The translations under genes and the position numbers were made by a program. Of a stretch of 33,429 bases of DNA, positions 8,514 to 16,758 are shown in pieces (the first letter of the stretch is position 1; each line of letters starts with the position of its first letter). The stretch covers positions 1 to 33,429 of the forward strand of contig JAPLGP010000053.1 in NCBI GenBank assembly GCA_026390075.1, read 5' to 3'. The stretch comes from Campylobacterales bacterium (lineage in GTDB: Bacteria > Campylobacterota > Campylobacteria > Campylobacterales > Sulfurimonadaceae). Under the pieces are notes generated by a model, which did not search any database, was not told the DNA's origin, and was given only the letters and a program-made list of their open reading frames with translations.

Positions 8514-8594
8514 TCGAAAACAAAGTTTTCGAAGCTTTAGGGGGTTGTAGGGACATTTGTCCCTGCCACTAAAACGGACTTGTTCGTTTTAGTG
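8514..8594. repeat. Three tandem stem-loops between purB and nrdA
   Basis: Three separate perfect hairpins lie in 81 bases: arms 8514-8521/8525-8532 (TCGAAAAC, loop AAA), 8550-8555/8558-8563 (GGGACA, tight loop) and 8567-8576/8585-8594 (CACTAAAACG, loop of eight). None is followed by a U-run on the minus strand, so they are not standard terminators. They may separate purB from nrdA or form an RNA structure in the nrdA leader. Confidence 0.5.
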
Positions 8595-8601
8595 CGTAAC
8601 A

Positions 8602-9930
8602 CTAGTGAAACACTCTTGCAAAAATTTTATCTACATTTTTGGTGTAATAATCAAAATTAAAACACTCACGAATTGCCTCTTCACTCAGTGAATTTCTGAG
8701 CTCTTCATCTGCTAACAAATGATTGAGATACAAACTCTCACCCTTTTCGTTTGTAGTAGGTTTGCCTTGCTGAATCTCTTCCCAAACTTTCATAGCATTT
8801 CTTTGAACAATTCTGTACGCATCTTCTCTGCTAACACCTTTTATTGGAAGCTCTAAAAGTACTCTCTGTGAAAACACTAACCCACCAGTTAGGTTTAAAT
8901 TTTTCATCATATTTTGTGGGTAAACGGTTAGGTTCGCTATAACATTATTCATGCGGTGTAACATAAAGTCAGTTGTTATAAAGCTATCTGGTAACCAAAA
9001 TCTTTCAGTCGAAGAGTGGCTGATATCTCTCTCATGCCAGAGAGCTACATTTTCCATCGCAGGAATTGCATACGCTCTAATCATTCGAGCTAAACCTGTT
9101 ATGTTTTCTGTTAGGATTGGGTTGCGTTTATGTGGCATTGCAGATGAGCCTTTTTGCCCTTTTGCAAAATACTCTTCACATTCGTACACTTCAGTTCTCT
9201 GCCAGTGGCGAACTTGAACCGCAAACTTCTCAATAGAACTTGCCATAAGTGCTAACGCAGTCGCTAACCTCGCGTATCTATCGCGTTGAATAACTTGGTT
9301 AGAAGCAGGTGCGGGTTTAAGTCCTAACTCTTCACACGCATACTCTTCTAGCTCTAATGGGGCATGTGCAAAGTTACCCATTGCACCACTCACTTGTCCA
9401 ACACTTATAACAACAAGTGTTTGCTCTAAGTTTTCTAAATGTCGAGCCATTTCATCATACCAAACAGCTAACACAAGACCAAATGTTATAGGCTCTCCAT
9501 GGATGCCATGACTTCTTCCAACCATAAGAGTCATCTTATGTTCCATCGCTCTTTTTTTAATGGACTCCATAAGCATTTTCACATCTTCTATAACTAGCTC
9601 TAAAGAAGCTTTCATCTGAAGTGCTACAGCAGTGTCAACAGTATCTGAAGAAGTCATACCATAGTGAAACCATCTGCTCTCTTCAGCTAGCGATTCTGAC
9701 ACACTTGTCGTAAATGCGATAAGGTCATGGCGAGTTACAGCTTCTATCTCATCAATTCTTTTTATATCAAATTGTGCATTATCAACAATTTTGACTGCAT
9801 CCACATCAGGAATCAATCCTAGCCTGTTCCATGCTTTTACAACTGCCAATTCTACATCTAGCCAAGCTTGATATTTTGCTTGCATTGTCCACTTAGAACT
9901 CATCTCTTCTCGCGAGTATCTCTCGATCAT
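8602..9930 (-). CDS. purB: Adenylosuccinate lyase
   Basis: The 442-residue protein has the fumarase/aspartase fold signature SSAMPHKRNP, the conserved GMTSSDTVDTA segment and GRSHGIHGEP, all placed as in PurB. It acts twice in purine synthesis, releasing fumarate from SAICAR and from adenylosuccinate, as a cytoplasmic tetramer. Its length and ends are normal. It stands alone on the minus strand, with an AGGG-type ribosome site before the ATG, opposite the divergent RluA-type gene. A one-mismatch copy of the dispersed motif (GGCATGTGCAA) is at 9361. Confidence 0.96.
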   Translation of the reverse strand: MIERYSREEMSSKWTMQAKYQAWLDVELAVVKAWNRLGLIPDVDAVKIVDNAQFDIKRIDEIEAVTRHDLIAFTTSVSESLAEESRWFHYGMTSSDTVDTAVALQMKASLELVIEDVKMLMESIKKRAMEHKMTLMVGRSHGIHGEPITFGLVLAVWYDEMARHLENLEQTLVVISVGQVSGAMGNFAHAPLELEEYACEELGLKPAPASNQVIQRDRYARLATALALMASSIEKFAVQVRHWQRTEVYECEEYFAKGQKGSSAMPHKRNPILTENITGLARMIRAYAIPAMENVALWHERDISHSSTERFWLPDSFITTDFMLHRMNNVIANLTVYPQNMMKNLNLTGGLVFSQRVLLELPIKGVSREDAYRIVQRNAMKVWEEIQQGKPTTNEKGESLYLNHLLADEELRNSLSEEAIRECFNFDYYTKNVDKIFARVFH

Positions 9931-10043
9931 ATATTAAACCCTTATGATAATTATCTTATGTTTTTATGTTAAAATTCACATACATTAAAGTCATTGATTT
10001 TACAGAAATAATTGTAAATAATTGATTAAACAAGGACTAAAAT

Positions 10044-10955
10044 TTGCCATTTGTTATAAAGAAGATGACGGCTCACAAAAAGCAAAAAGCTTTTCTCTAT
10101 TTGATTAAAGAGTTAGATTATACACAAAAAGAAGCGCAAAGATTAATTGCTAAAGGTCGTCTGTTTGTAGATGGTAAACCAATGACAAGAACTTCAGGAG
10201 AGGTAGAAGGTGAATTTGAATTTATTTACTTTAAACCAATCACTCGAGGTTTAGTTCCACATGCCGTATATGATGAATTTGTTGTATTTGATAAACCAAG
10301 TGGAGTTCTAATTCATCCTCAAAATAGAAATACAGACTATTCACTTATAGATGAGCTAAAGCATCAGTTTGGACGAGATGCAAACATTGCGCATAGAATT
10401 GATCAAGAGACAAGCGGACTTGTTTTGTGTGCTAGAAATAAGGTAAGTGAGAGAGAGATTAAAATGATGTTCCAAGAGCGAGATATGAAGAAAAAATATT
10501 TGGCTATGGTTCATGGGGAGTTTAAAGAAACGCTTTGTGTTGAAGCACCACTTTTAAGAGCAGAAGACGATAGTGCGATAGTGCGAATGGTTGTAAAAGT
10601 GCACGAGAGTGGAAAAGCTTCTAAGACAGATTTTGTGCCTCTAAAATATTTTCCACATGCCAATATGACCTTAGTAGAGTGTTCGCCTTATACAGGAAGA
10701 CAACATCAAATTAGAGTGCATTTGTTCCACGTGAAACATCCAATAGTTGGTGACCCGATTTATGGACAGAGTGAAGAAAATATTGTGAAATTCTTGGATA
10801 AAGAACTAGATGCAAAAGAGAGAATAAAAAATAGCGGTGCGAGTAGATTGTTGCTCCACGCAAATGAGTTAGAGTTTGAGCTTTATGAAAAAATTTATCA
10901 TATAAAAAGTAATATAGATTTTGAGAAAGTTTGTTTTGATAGTATTCAACTTTAA
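10044..10955 (+). CDS. RluA-family 23S rRNA/tRNA pseudouridine synthase
   Basis: The TTG start at 10044 is chosen because AAGGA lies seven bases upstream; an ATG at 10065 is the alternative. The N-terminus has an S4-type RNA-binding segment (YTQKEAQRLIAKGRLFVDGK, residues about 24-43). The catalytic motif HRIDQETSG contains the nucleophile D120, and RQHQIRVHLFHVKHPIVGD is the conserved C-terminal motif. It isomerises uridine to pseudouridine in rRNA or tRNA; which site (RluC, RluD or another) cannot be told. The codons for LFHVKH contain an exact parS consensus, and two exact GGCATGTGGAA motifs (as V-P-H-A and F-P-H-A) lie in the same gene. Confidence 0.9.
   Translation: MPFVIKKMTAHKKQKAFLYLIKELDYTQKEAQRLIAKGRLFVDGKPMTRTSGEVEGEFEFIYFKPITRGLVPHAVYDEFVVFDKPSGVLIHPQNRNTDYSLIDELKHQFGRDANIAHRIDQETSGLVLCARNKVSEREIKMMFQERDMKKKYLAMVHGEFKETLCVEAPLLRAEDDSAIVRMVVKVHESGKASKTDFVPLKYFPHANMTLVECSPYTGRQHQIRVHLFHVKHPIVGDPIYGQSEENIVKFLDKELDAKERIKNSGASRLLLHANELEFELYEKIYHIKSNIDFEKVCFDSIQL
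10255..10265 (-). repeat. GGCATGTGGAA dispersed motif, copy 3
   Basis: Exact copy in the RluA-type gene, read on the gene strand as V-P-H-A. Confidence 0.85.
10651..10661 (-). repeat. GGCATGTGGAA dispersed motif, copy 4
   Basis: Exact copy in the RluA-type gene, read as F-P-H-A, the same peptide made by the copy at 23582 in recJ. Confidence 0.85.
10723..10738. other. parS: parS centromere-like site, exact consensus
   Basis: TGTTCCACGTGAAACA matches the bacterial parS consensus TGTTNCACGTGAAACA at every fixed position. It lies inside the RluA-type gene. ParB binds such sites to organise and segregate the origin region. A hand estimate at about 34% GC gives fewer than one chance in a thousand of seeing it anywhere in a window this size. 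Confidence 0.75.
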
Positions 10956-11342
10956 AATAGTTTTATTTTTAATCGTAGAGTGAATAACTATCGATGATTT
11001 TTTGCAGACATTTTTATGTAGGAAGTAATTTATAGGAGATAAGCATATAAAGCCCATAAATAGGGACTTTATACGAGATATGAATGATGTTGGCTTCAGC
11101 TTATATTTATATAAATTTATTCTTAAAAAACTAAAGAATTGTTAAATTTATCTTCTTTAAAGTTTAAGATATTCACTTGTTAGAACAATGTGTGAATAAT
11201 ACACATTATAAAGAAATTCACATAAAATTTTATGGATTATATTTTGTTTAAGAGAAAAAAAGAAGTTTTTGAAGATAATTTTTTTATAAGAAAACTAAGG
11301 TATTATTGTATTTATAAACGACCTCCCTGGTGTGTTGGTCGT
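10956..11342. other. 387-base gene-free, very AT-rich region
   Basis: No credible gene is seen; the hydrophobic 62-codon minus-strand frame at 10869-11057 overlaps the RluA-type gene and looks like a shadow. It contains a bulged hairpin at 11046-11073 (TATAAAG-CCC against GGG-A-CTTTATA, seven-base loop), a weak inverted repeat at 11187-11207 (AATGTGT/ACACATT) and the stem-loop at 11315-11345. I see no tRNA or recognised riboswitch. Confidence 0.5.
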
Positions 11343-11345
11343 TTA
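11315..11345 (-). terminator. Stem-loop ending the hisF-rlmN operon
   Basis: A nine-bp stem (11315-11323 TAAACGACC with 11337-11345 GGTCGTTTA, loop of 13) begins at the stop codon of the 34-codon ORF. Minus-strand sequence after it (TAAATAC) is AU-rich but not a clean U-run, so it may be a terminator or a 3'-end stabiliser. Confidence 0.5.
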
Positions 11346-11447
11346 CTTCTTTGCCTCATCACTCGTAGCCGCTCGAATGAAACCGATAGCTCCAACCGCG
11401 AATACTAACACTAAAAAAACAATTTGAAATATTTCTATGTAACCCAT
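11343..11447 (-). CDS. 34-residue single-span membrane peptide after rlmN
   Basis: A short minus-strand ORF starts at an ATG that overlaps the rlmN stop codon (TAATG), with AGGA eight bases upstream, and stops inside a stem-loop. The peptide has a short polar start (MGYIEIF), one hydrophobic segment (residues about 6-25, including IVFLVLVFAVGAIGFI), then RAATSDEAKK, a positively charged tail. The coupling, ribosome site, membrane-span composition and terminator-like end argue that it is real. I do not recognise a family. It could be a small inner-membrane protein co-expressed with RlmN. Confidence 0.6.
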   Translation of the reverse strand: MGYIEIFQIVFLVLVFAVGAIGFIRAATSDEAKK

Positions 11448-12523
11448 TATAAATCCTTTTCTGTTTTTTCTTTTAATTGTCCACATGCCGCACTTATATC
11501 TATGCCTTTAGAATCGCGTATAGTGCATAATAAGCCATGATTGATCAAGTACTCTTGGAATGCTACCATATCAGCTCTTGATGGTCTCTCATAAGCAGTT
11601 CCAGGATATGGATTGAAATAGATAAGATTTACTTTAGCTTTGATATCTGTTAAGAGTTTTACGAGCTTTTTAGCAGAGGCAATGTCATCATTTTTATTTT
11701 TAATAACCAAATATTCAAACATAACTCTTTTTCTTGTATCTATAGGAAATCTTTTGACCGCTTCTATGATTGAAGCAATGTTATGTGCTTTATTCATTGG
11801 AATAAGCTCAGTTCGTAGTTCATCATCCACTGCATGAAGAGAGATTGCTATATGCACTCCTAAATCCATTGCACCGAGTTTGTCTATCTTACTGCTCAAA
11901 CCACTCGTAGAAACAGTTTGTCTTTTGCCTGATATGCACAGACCCTCTTCTTCTTTAAATATCTCAATTGCTTTTGCTAAGTTATCGAGATTATCAAGAG
12001 GTTCACCCATCCCCATATAAACTATATTTATCTTTCGGTTGTGTTTATGGTCGTTATCTCGTTTTAGATTGACTACTTGCGCAACTATCTCACCAGCAGT
12101 TAAATCTCTTGTAAAACCACCTTTAGCGGTTAAACAAAAAGAACACCCTACTTTGCATCCTACTTGCGTTGAAACACATATAGTATATTTAGCTTCTTGC
12201 ATGACATTACCATCTTCGTCCGTAAGCTCTTCTTTCATCTTTAGCCAAACAGCTTCTACGGTTTTTCCGTCTTGAAGTTCAAAAAGATACTTTATAGTTC
12301 CATCGCTTGAGACTTCTTTTCTAAGTATCTTCATAGGATTTACGATATATTTTTCTGCCAGTTCTTCTTTAAGAGCTTTTGGAATATTTTTCATAGCATC
12401 AAAGTTTTCTGCATATTGATGGTAAAGCCAACCATAAATCTGTTTTGCTCTAAAGCTTGGTTTGATAAGTGCTGTAAGTTCTTTTTGTGTGAAGTCTAGC
12501 AATGATGGTTTTAGTGCATTCAT
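11447..12523 (-). CDS. rlmN: Dual-specificity 23S rRNA/tRNA adenine-C2 methyltransferase RlmN
   Basis: The 358-residue radical-SAM enzyme has the CX3CX2C cluster motif C123, C127, C130 (GCKVGCSFC), the GMGEPLDN SAM-binding segment, and both methyl-transfer cysteines, C116 (ICVSTQ) and C347 (SAACGQL). It methylates C2 of A2503 in 23S rRNA and A37 in some tRNAs. Its ATG overlaps the stop of the nucleoside phosphorylase-like gene by four bases (ATGA), and a 34-codon ORF is coupled to its stop. A one-mismatch copy of the dispersed motif is at 11479. Confidence 0.96.
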   Translation of the reverse strand: MNALKPSLLDFTQKELTALIKPSFRAKQIYGWLYHQYAENFDAMKNIPKALKEELAEKYIVNPMKILRKEVSSDGTIKYLFELQDGKTVEAVWLKMKEELTDEDGNVMQEAKYTICVSTQVGCKVGCSFCLTAKGGFTRDLTAGEIVAQVVNLKRDNDHKHNRKINIVYMGMGEPLDNLDNLAKAIEIFKEEEGLCISGKRQTVSTSGLSSKIDKLGAMDLGVHIAISLHAVDDELRTELIPMNKAHNIASIIEAVKRFPIDTRKRVMFEYLVIKNKNDDIASAKKLVKLLTDIKAKVNLIYFNPYPGTAYERPSRADMVAFQEYLINHGLLCTIRDSKGIDISAACGQLKEKTEKDL

Positions 12524-13062
12524 CTTGAAGTGAGTTCCTTTATTCTAGTTTCCACATGCCGTGCTAAAAGCTTTTTTGCTTTTTCATGATTTTTTAAAAA
12601 GTCACTGTGAGCATCTTTGTTAGTATAGTTTGTTATACAAAAAACTCCACCAGCTGGGATATCAAACTCCTGTGCAATTCTTAAAACTGCAAAAAACTCC
12701 ATGTTTTCTATCTCTACTCCAAGATTTAAAAACTTTTTTGTAAGTTCTTGGCATGTGGAAATATAGTTTGATGAGTTTACGATTATCTCTTTTTTGTTAG
12801 TTGTGTTAGTAGAAATAACATTATCTAAAGGTGTATAAGCATCTCCGCTTAAAAAACCTAACTCAATATTTGAAGCTGTTTTTGACTCAACTATGTCAAA
12901 AATATTGTGATTTCCATAACTTCCTGCACTTCCAACAAAGAGTAAAAATTCAGGTTTATCAAAGAGACAAAGTCGTGTTAAATTCATTGCAGTTTCAATA
13001 AGCCCTACTCCCATAGGTGTAGCAAAATCAAATGTTTCATTATTTCCAGCGCAGATAATCAT
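12520..13062 (-). CDS. Purine nucleoside phosphorylase / nucleosidase superfamily protein
   Basis: The 180-residue protein fits the PNP/UDP-phosphorylase (PNP_UDP_1) superfamily but is short. Visible motifs are [20 protein letters not shown] at the N-terminus, [12 protein letters not shown], and [21 protein letters not shown], which matches the active-site VxxMEaaA segment of MTA/SAH nucleosidases. It probably splits a nucleoside such as methylthioadenosine, S-adenosylhomocysteine or a purine nucleoside; which one is not clear. It overlaps hisF and rlmN by four bases each. It holds two exact dispersed motifs, one read as R-H-V-E and one as S-T-C-Q-E-L. The SAM-using RlmN next door would fit a nucleosidase role. 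Confidence 0.78.
   Translation of the reverse strand: MIICAGNNETFDFATPMGVGLIETAMNLTRLCLFDKPEFLLFVGSAGSYGNHNIFDIVESKTASNIELGFLSGDAYTPLDNVISTNTTNKKEIIVNSSNYISTCQELTKKFLNLGVEIENMEFFAVLRIAQEFDIPAGGVFCITNYTNKDAHSDFLKNHEKAKKLLARHVETRIKELTSR
12550..12560 (-). repeat. GGCATGTGGAA dispersed motif, copy 5
   Basis: Exact copy near the 3' end of the nucleoside phosphorylase-like gene, read in frame as R-H-V-E. It shares TTCCACATGCCGTGC with the copy at 20432. Confidence 0.85.
12750..12760 (+). repeat. GGCATGTGGAA dispersed motif, copy 6
   Basis: Exact copy in the nucleoside phosphorylase-like gene, part of a 19-base identity (AGTTCTTGGCATGTGGAAA, 12743-12761) with the unrelated lipoprotein gene at 20897-20915. 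Confidence 0.85.
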
Positions 13063-13817
13063 AGGCGAACAGGAATTCCATTATCATGTAAATAGTGTTT
13101 CAAATCCATTATATCTATCTCTTTATAGTGAAAAATACTCGCGGCAAGAGCTGCATCTGCACCGTGAAGAAACGCTTCTTTTATATGTTCCATAGTTCCA
13201 GCACCACCACTAGCAATTACAGGAACATGTACAGCACGGCTTATTTGCTCAGTGATGTTTAATTCGAAACCAGCTTTTGTACCATCTGCATCCATAGAAG
13301 TAAGAAGTATCTCTCCGCTTCCGCGATTTACTACCTCTTTTGCCCATTCTACGGCATCAAGCCCTGTATCTACTCTTCCACCATTTAAAAATACATGATA
13401 TTTAGTACCAACTTTTTTAACATCAATAGCAGTTACGATGCACTGAGAACCAAATCTTTTTGCACCCTCATCAATAAGTTCAGGTCTTTGCAACGCTGCT
13501 GAGTTCACACTTACTTTGTCGCATCCAACATTTAAAAGTTTATATATATCTTCTAGTTTTCGTATGCCACCACCAACAGTAAGTGGAATAAAAATCTCTC
13601 GTGCAACTTGTGCAACGATATCTACAATAGTATCTCGGTTGTCGCTAGAAGCTGTAATATCTAAAAATGTAAGCTCATCAGCACCCTCTTCGTTATAACG
13701 ACGAGCAACTTCTACTGGGTCACCAGCATCTTGTAAACCTACAAAATTTACACCTTTAACAACGCGTCCATCTTTAACATCAAGACAAGGAATAATTCTT
13801 TTTGCAAAATAGTTCAT
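13059..13817 (-). CDS. hisF: Imidazole glycerol phosphate synthase cyclase subunit
   Basis: A complete 252-residue HisF barrel. Catalytic aspartates are D13 ([15 protein letters not shown]) and D132 (TAIDVKK), and the phosphate-binding loops [10 protein letters not shown] and [10 protein letters not shown] are intact. With HisH it makes imidazole glycerol phosphate and AICAR from PRFAR in histidine synthesis. It is the first gene of a tightly overlapping minus-strand set (four-base overlap with the next gene) and is separate from other his genes here. A TATAAT at 13849-13854 could start transcription. Confidence 0.97.
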   Translation of the reverse strand: MNYFAKRIIPCLDVKDGRVVKGVNFVGLQDAGDPVEVARRYNEEGADELTFLDITASSDNRDTIVDIVAQVAREIFIPLTVGGGIRKLEDIYKLLNVGCDKVSVNSAALQRPELIDEGAKRFGSQCIVTAIDVKKVGTKYHVFLNGGRVDTGLDAVEWAKEVVNRGSGEILLTSMDADGTKAGFELNITEQISRAVHVPVIASGGAGTMEHIKEAFLHGADAALAASIFHYKEIDIMDLKHYLHDNGIPVRL

Positions 13818-13848
13818 AGTTTTATATACCTTGATTTTATTATCTGAA

Positions 13849-13854
13849 ATTATA
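13849..13854 (-). promoter_or_regulatory. Probable -10 box for the hisF operon
   Basis: TATAAT on the minus strand (GTGTATAATTTC), 31 bases before the hisF ATG. No -35 of quality is visible. Confidence 0.45.
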
Positions 13855-13896
13855 CACTTTCGTGCTTATATTTAGGTTTATGCAAAAAAACACTTC

Positions 13897-13902
13897 TATA
13901 AT
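13897..13902 (+). promoter_or_regulatory. Probable -10 box for rsmA, touching the parS-like palindrome
   Basis: TATAAT on the plus strand in the hisF/rsmA divergent gap. Its last two bases are the first two bases of the ATGTTTCACATGAAACAT palindrome, so anything bound there would cover the transcription start. Confidence 0.45.
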
Positions 13903-13918
13903 GTTTCACATGAAACAT
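13901..13918. other. parS: parS-like palindrome between hisF and rsmA
   Basis: ATGTTTCACATGAAACAT has eight-base arms and a two-base centre. Its inner 16 bases match parS (TGTTNCACGTGAAACA) except for CA in place of CG at the centre. It could instead be an operator for the adjoining promoters. Confidence 0.55.
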
Positions 13919-13992
13919 TCATTTTAAAAGAAATTTGAATTTTTTTAAAAATGTTAACTAACTGTAAGCAAAATTACTATAAACTCATTTTT

Positions 13993-14814
13993 ATGAAAAT
14001 AAAAAGCGTTGTAGCTAAAAAGAAATTCGGACAAAATTTCTTAAAAGATGAAACAGTTTTAAGAAAAATCGTCGAAGCGATGCCCAAAACAGACAATAAG
14101 ATTGTTGAAATTGGGCCTGGCTTAGGTGATTTAACTAAATTTTTAGTTGATGTCAAAAGTGTAGAAGCTTTTGAGGTAGATACCGATTTATGTAAACTGT
14201 TACAAAGTATATTTAAAGAAGAGATTGCCACCAAGCGACTCCATATAAATTGTGGAGATGTGTTGAACGCTTGGCAGAGTAGCTTAATTGATGAGCCGTA
14301 TGATTTAGTGGCAAATTTGCCTTATTATATAGCAACAAATATCATTTTAAAAGCACTCGCAGATCCAATGTGTAAAAATATACTTGTAATGGTACAACTT
14401 GAAGTAGCAGAAAAATTTTGCGCTACGCATGGAGAAAAAATATTTGGTTCTTTGAGTGTCATAACTCAGAGTTTAGGGGAAGCACATATTGTTGTGAAAG
14501 TCCCACCAACTGCATTTGAACCACAGCCAAAAATAGATTCTGCTGTTTTTTTGATACAAAAAAATACTGATAGAAATGATGAAGATTTTGAGAGTTTGCT
14601 AAGAGTTGCTTTTAAGCAACCTCGAAAAACACTTATGAAAAATCTATCGGTAGTGTATGAAAAAGATTTACTTCAAGAGGCTTATAAAGAGCTTGAACTT
14701 ACATTAACCGTCCGACCTCATGAACTTTCTACCCACGACTATCACCAACTCTATAAATTAACAAATACAAGGAGTTTGGATGGCAGAAGAGAATCAGGAA
14801 GTACAAGCAAGTAG
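13993..14814 (+). CDS. rsmA: 16S rRNA adenine dimethyltransferase
   Basis: The ATG at 13993 gives a 273-residue protein beginning MKIKSVVAKKKFGQNFL, which places the conserved GQNFL as in other RsmA proteins; an upstream in-frame ATG at 13951 would add 14 unlikely residues. SAM binding is seen in VEIGPGLGDLT, and NLPYYIATNI is the catalytic NxPY motif. It dimethylates two adjacent adenines near the 3' end of 16S rRNA (A1518/A1519) late in small-subunit assembly. The 3' end overlaps the start of rnj by 35 bases, so the two are translated together. Confidence 0.95.
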   Translation: MKIKSVVAKKKFGQNFLKDETVLRKIVEAMPKTDNKIVEIGPGLGDLTKFLVDVKSVEAFEVDTDLCKLLQSIFKEEIATKRLHINCGDVLNAWQSSLIDEPYDLVANLPYYIATNIILKALADPMCKNILVMVQLEVAEKFCATHGEKIFGSLSVITQSLGEAHIVVKVPPTAFEPQPKIDSAVFLIQKNTDRNDEDFESLLRVAFKQPRKTLMKNLSVVYEKDLLQEAYKELELTLTVRPHELSTHDYHQLYKLTNTRSLDGRRESGSTSK

Positions 14815-16738
14815 TCCTCAGGAAAATCGTAAACCAAATAATAATAGAAGACCGAATCACAATAACAATAATCGTAAGCCAGAAAGCAGTGAGAATTCAG
14901 AAAATTCTCAAGCAACAGGTGCAGTTAATGCAAATAAAAATAAAAACAAAAGTAGTGGTAATAGTAACCGTAATCGTCGTCAGGTTACTCCTATTGATGA
15001 AAATTTAAAGCTATTTGTAACTAAAAATCAAGAAGCACATAAGCAAAGATTAAATCCACACTATAAATTAGATTTAAACTCTAATGCAAAAATTCGTATA
15101 ACTCCACTTGGTGGGCTTGGTGAAATTGGTGGTAATATTACTGTTTTTGAAACAGAAAAAGAGGCAATTCTCGTAGATGTTGGTATGAGTTTTCCAGATG
15201 AAGATATGCACGGTGTTGATATATTAGTACCAGATTTCACTTATCTTCGTGAAATAAAAGATAAAATAGTTGCTGTAATTATTACCCATGCTCACGAAGA
15301 TCACATAGGAGCTATGCCTTATCTTTATAAAGAGATGCAATTTCCTATCTATGCTACGCCACTTCCGTTGGCTATGATTGGGAGTAAATTTGATGAACAT
15401 CATTTAAAAGAGTTTAGAAAATATTTTAATCCAGTTGAAAAAAGACAAATCTATAAAATAGGCAATGATTTTGAAATAGAGTGGATGCATATGACACACT
15501 CTATAGTGGATTCATCTTCGTTGGCAATTACTACGAGCGCTGGAACGGTTATTCATACAGGTGACTTTAAGATAGACCATACTCCAGTAGATGGATATAC
15601 AGCAGACTTACATAGACTTGCTTATTATGGTGATAAAGGTGTTTTATGTCTTTTAAGTGATTCTACGAATTCTTATAATACAACACCGACACCATCAGAA
15701 TTAAGCGTTGCTCCTGCACTTGATAGAGTTTTTTCAAAAGCTGAGGGTAGAGTTTTATTATCTACATTTAGTTCAAATATTCATCGTGTATATCAGGCTA
15801 TTCAGTATGGCATCAAGTATGGAAGAAAGGTGTGTATCATTGGTCGTTCTATGGAAAGAAATATAGAAGTTGCTATGCAGTATGATTATATAAAGTTTCC
15901 AAAAAATATATTTGTAGATGCTGATGAAGTTTCTCGTATGAATGATAAAGATGTGCTTATAGTTACAACTGGCTCACAAGGTGAACCTAATTCAGCACTT
16001 TTTAGAATGTCCATAGGCGAACATAGACATATAAAAATTAAGCCAACAGATTTGATTATTCTTTCTTCTCGTGCTATTCCAGGAAATGAGAGTTCTATCT
16101 CTGGCATGCTCAATCATCTTCAGCGTGCAGGTGCAAAAGTTGCAACAGACAAAGATATACATGTTTCAGGTCACGCAAGTATTGAAGAGCAAAAACTTAT
16201 GCTTCGTCTTGTAAATCCTAAGTTCTTTTTGCCGATTCATGGCGAGTACAATCATGTTATGCGACATAAAGAGACGGGAATGATGTGTGGTGTTCCTGAG
16301 AGAAATATCTTACTTATGACCGATGGAGAGCAGATAGAAATATCTCCAAAGTATATGAGAAAAGTTAAGACAGTTAAAACAGGTAAAACATATATAGATA
16401 ACCAAAATAATCATCAAATTGAAGATGATATCGTTCTTGACCGCCAAAAATTGGCTACGGATGGTATCGTTATGCTTGTTGCTCAAGTAGATGGACAGCA
16501 TGGTAAAATGGTTGCTAAACCAAAAGTGACTACCTTTGGAATCGTAGCCGATAAACAAGATAAGTTTTTTGCTAAAGAGATGGAAGAGATTATAGAGCAT
16601 TTTTTACTTCACCTCAAAGAGGGTATGATTGAAAATCCTAGAGCTTTAGAGAATGATCTTCGTCAAATTGTAAGAAAACATATCTTTAGAAAAATGAAAA
16701 AATATCCATTAATTGTTCCACATGTACTAGTATCTTAA
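14780..16738 (+). CDS. rnj: Ribonuclease J with long Asn/Arg-rich N-terminal extension
   Basis: The 652-residue protein has a metallo-beta-lactamase/beta-CASP core starting near residue 94 ([13 protein letters not shown]), the zinc motif [18 protein letters not shown], and the beta-CASP motifs DSTNS and SGHAS. It is a 5'-3' exoribonuclease and endonuclease acting in mRNA decay and rRNA maturation. Residues 1-80 are low complexity and rich in N, R, K, S and Q, with no fold; Helicobacter RNase J also has an N-terminal extension, there linked to contact with an RNA helicase. AAGGAG sits five bases before the ATG inside rsmA. The gene ends in V-P-H-V encoded by a partial dispersed motif. Confidence 0.95.
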   Translation: MAEENQEVQASSPQENRKPNNNRRPNHNNNNRKPESSENSENSQATGAVNANKNKNKSSGNSNRNRRQVTPIDENLKLFVTKNQEAHKQRLNPHYKLDLNSNAKIRITPLGGLGEIGGNITVFETEKEAILVDVGMSFPDEDMHGVDILVPDFTYLREIKDKIVAVIITHAHEDHIGAMPYLYKEMQFPIYATPLPLAMIGSKFDEHHLKEFRKYFNPVEKRQIYKIGNDFEIEWMHMTHSIVDSSSLAITTSAGTVIHTGDFKIDHTPVDGYTADLHRLAYYGDKGVLCLLSDSTNSYNTTPTPSELSVAPALDRVFSKAEGRVLLSTFSSNIHRVYQAIQYGIKYGRKVCIIGRSMERNIEVAMQYDYIKFPKNIFVDADEVSRMNDKDVLIVTTGSQGEPNSALFRMSIGEHRHIKIKPTDLIILSSRAIPGNESSISGMLNHLQRAGAKVATDKDIHVSGHASIEEQKLMLRLVNPKFFLPIHGEYNHVMRHKETGMMCGVPERNILLMTDGEQIEISPKYMRKVKTVKTGKTYIDNQNNHQIEDDIVLDRQKLATDGIVMLVAQVDGQHGKMVAKPKVTTFGIVADKQDKFFAKEMEEIIEHFLLHLKEGMIENPRALENDLRQIVRKHIFRKMKKYPLIVPHVLVS

Positions 16739-16758
16739 GAGAAATTAGGGGAAATATT

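Noticed and set aside
8605-8617. GTGAAACAC near the purB stop as another parS half
   Set aside because: Only one half-site resembles parS; the opposite half does not match.
10869-11057. 62-codon minus-strand hydrophobic frame after the RluA-type gene
   Set aside because: It overlaps the end of that gene antisense, its composition is explained by AT-rich DNA, and there is no ribosome site.
10956-11342. tRNA or riboswitch in the long gap
   Set aside because: No T-loop, acceptor stem or known aptamer core could be found by eye; only simple hairpins.
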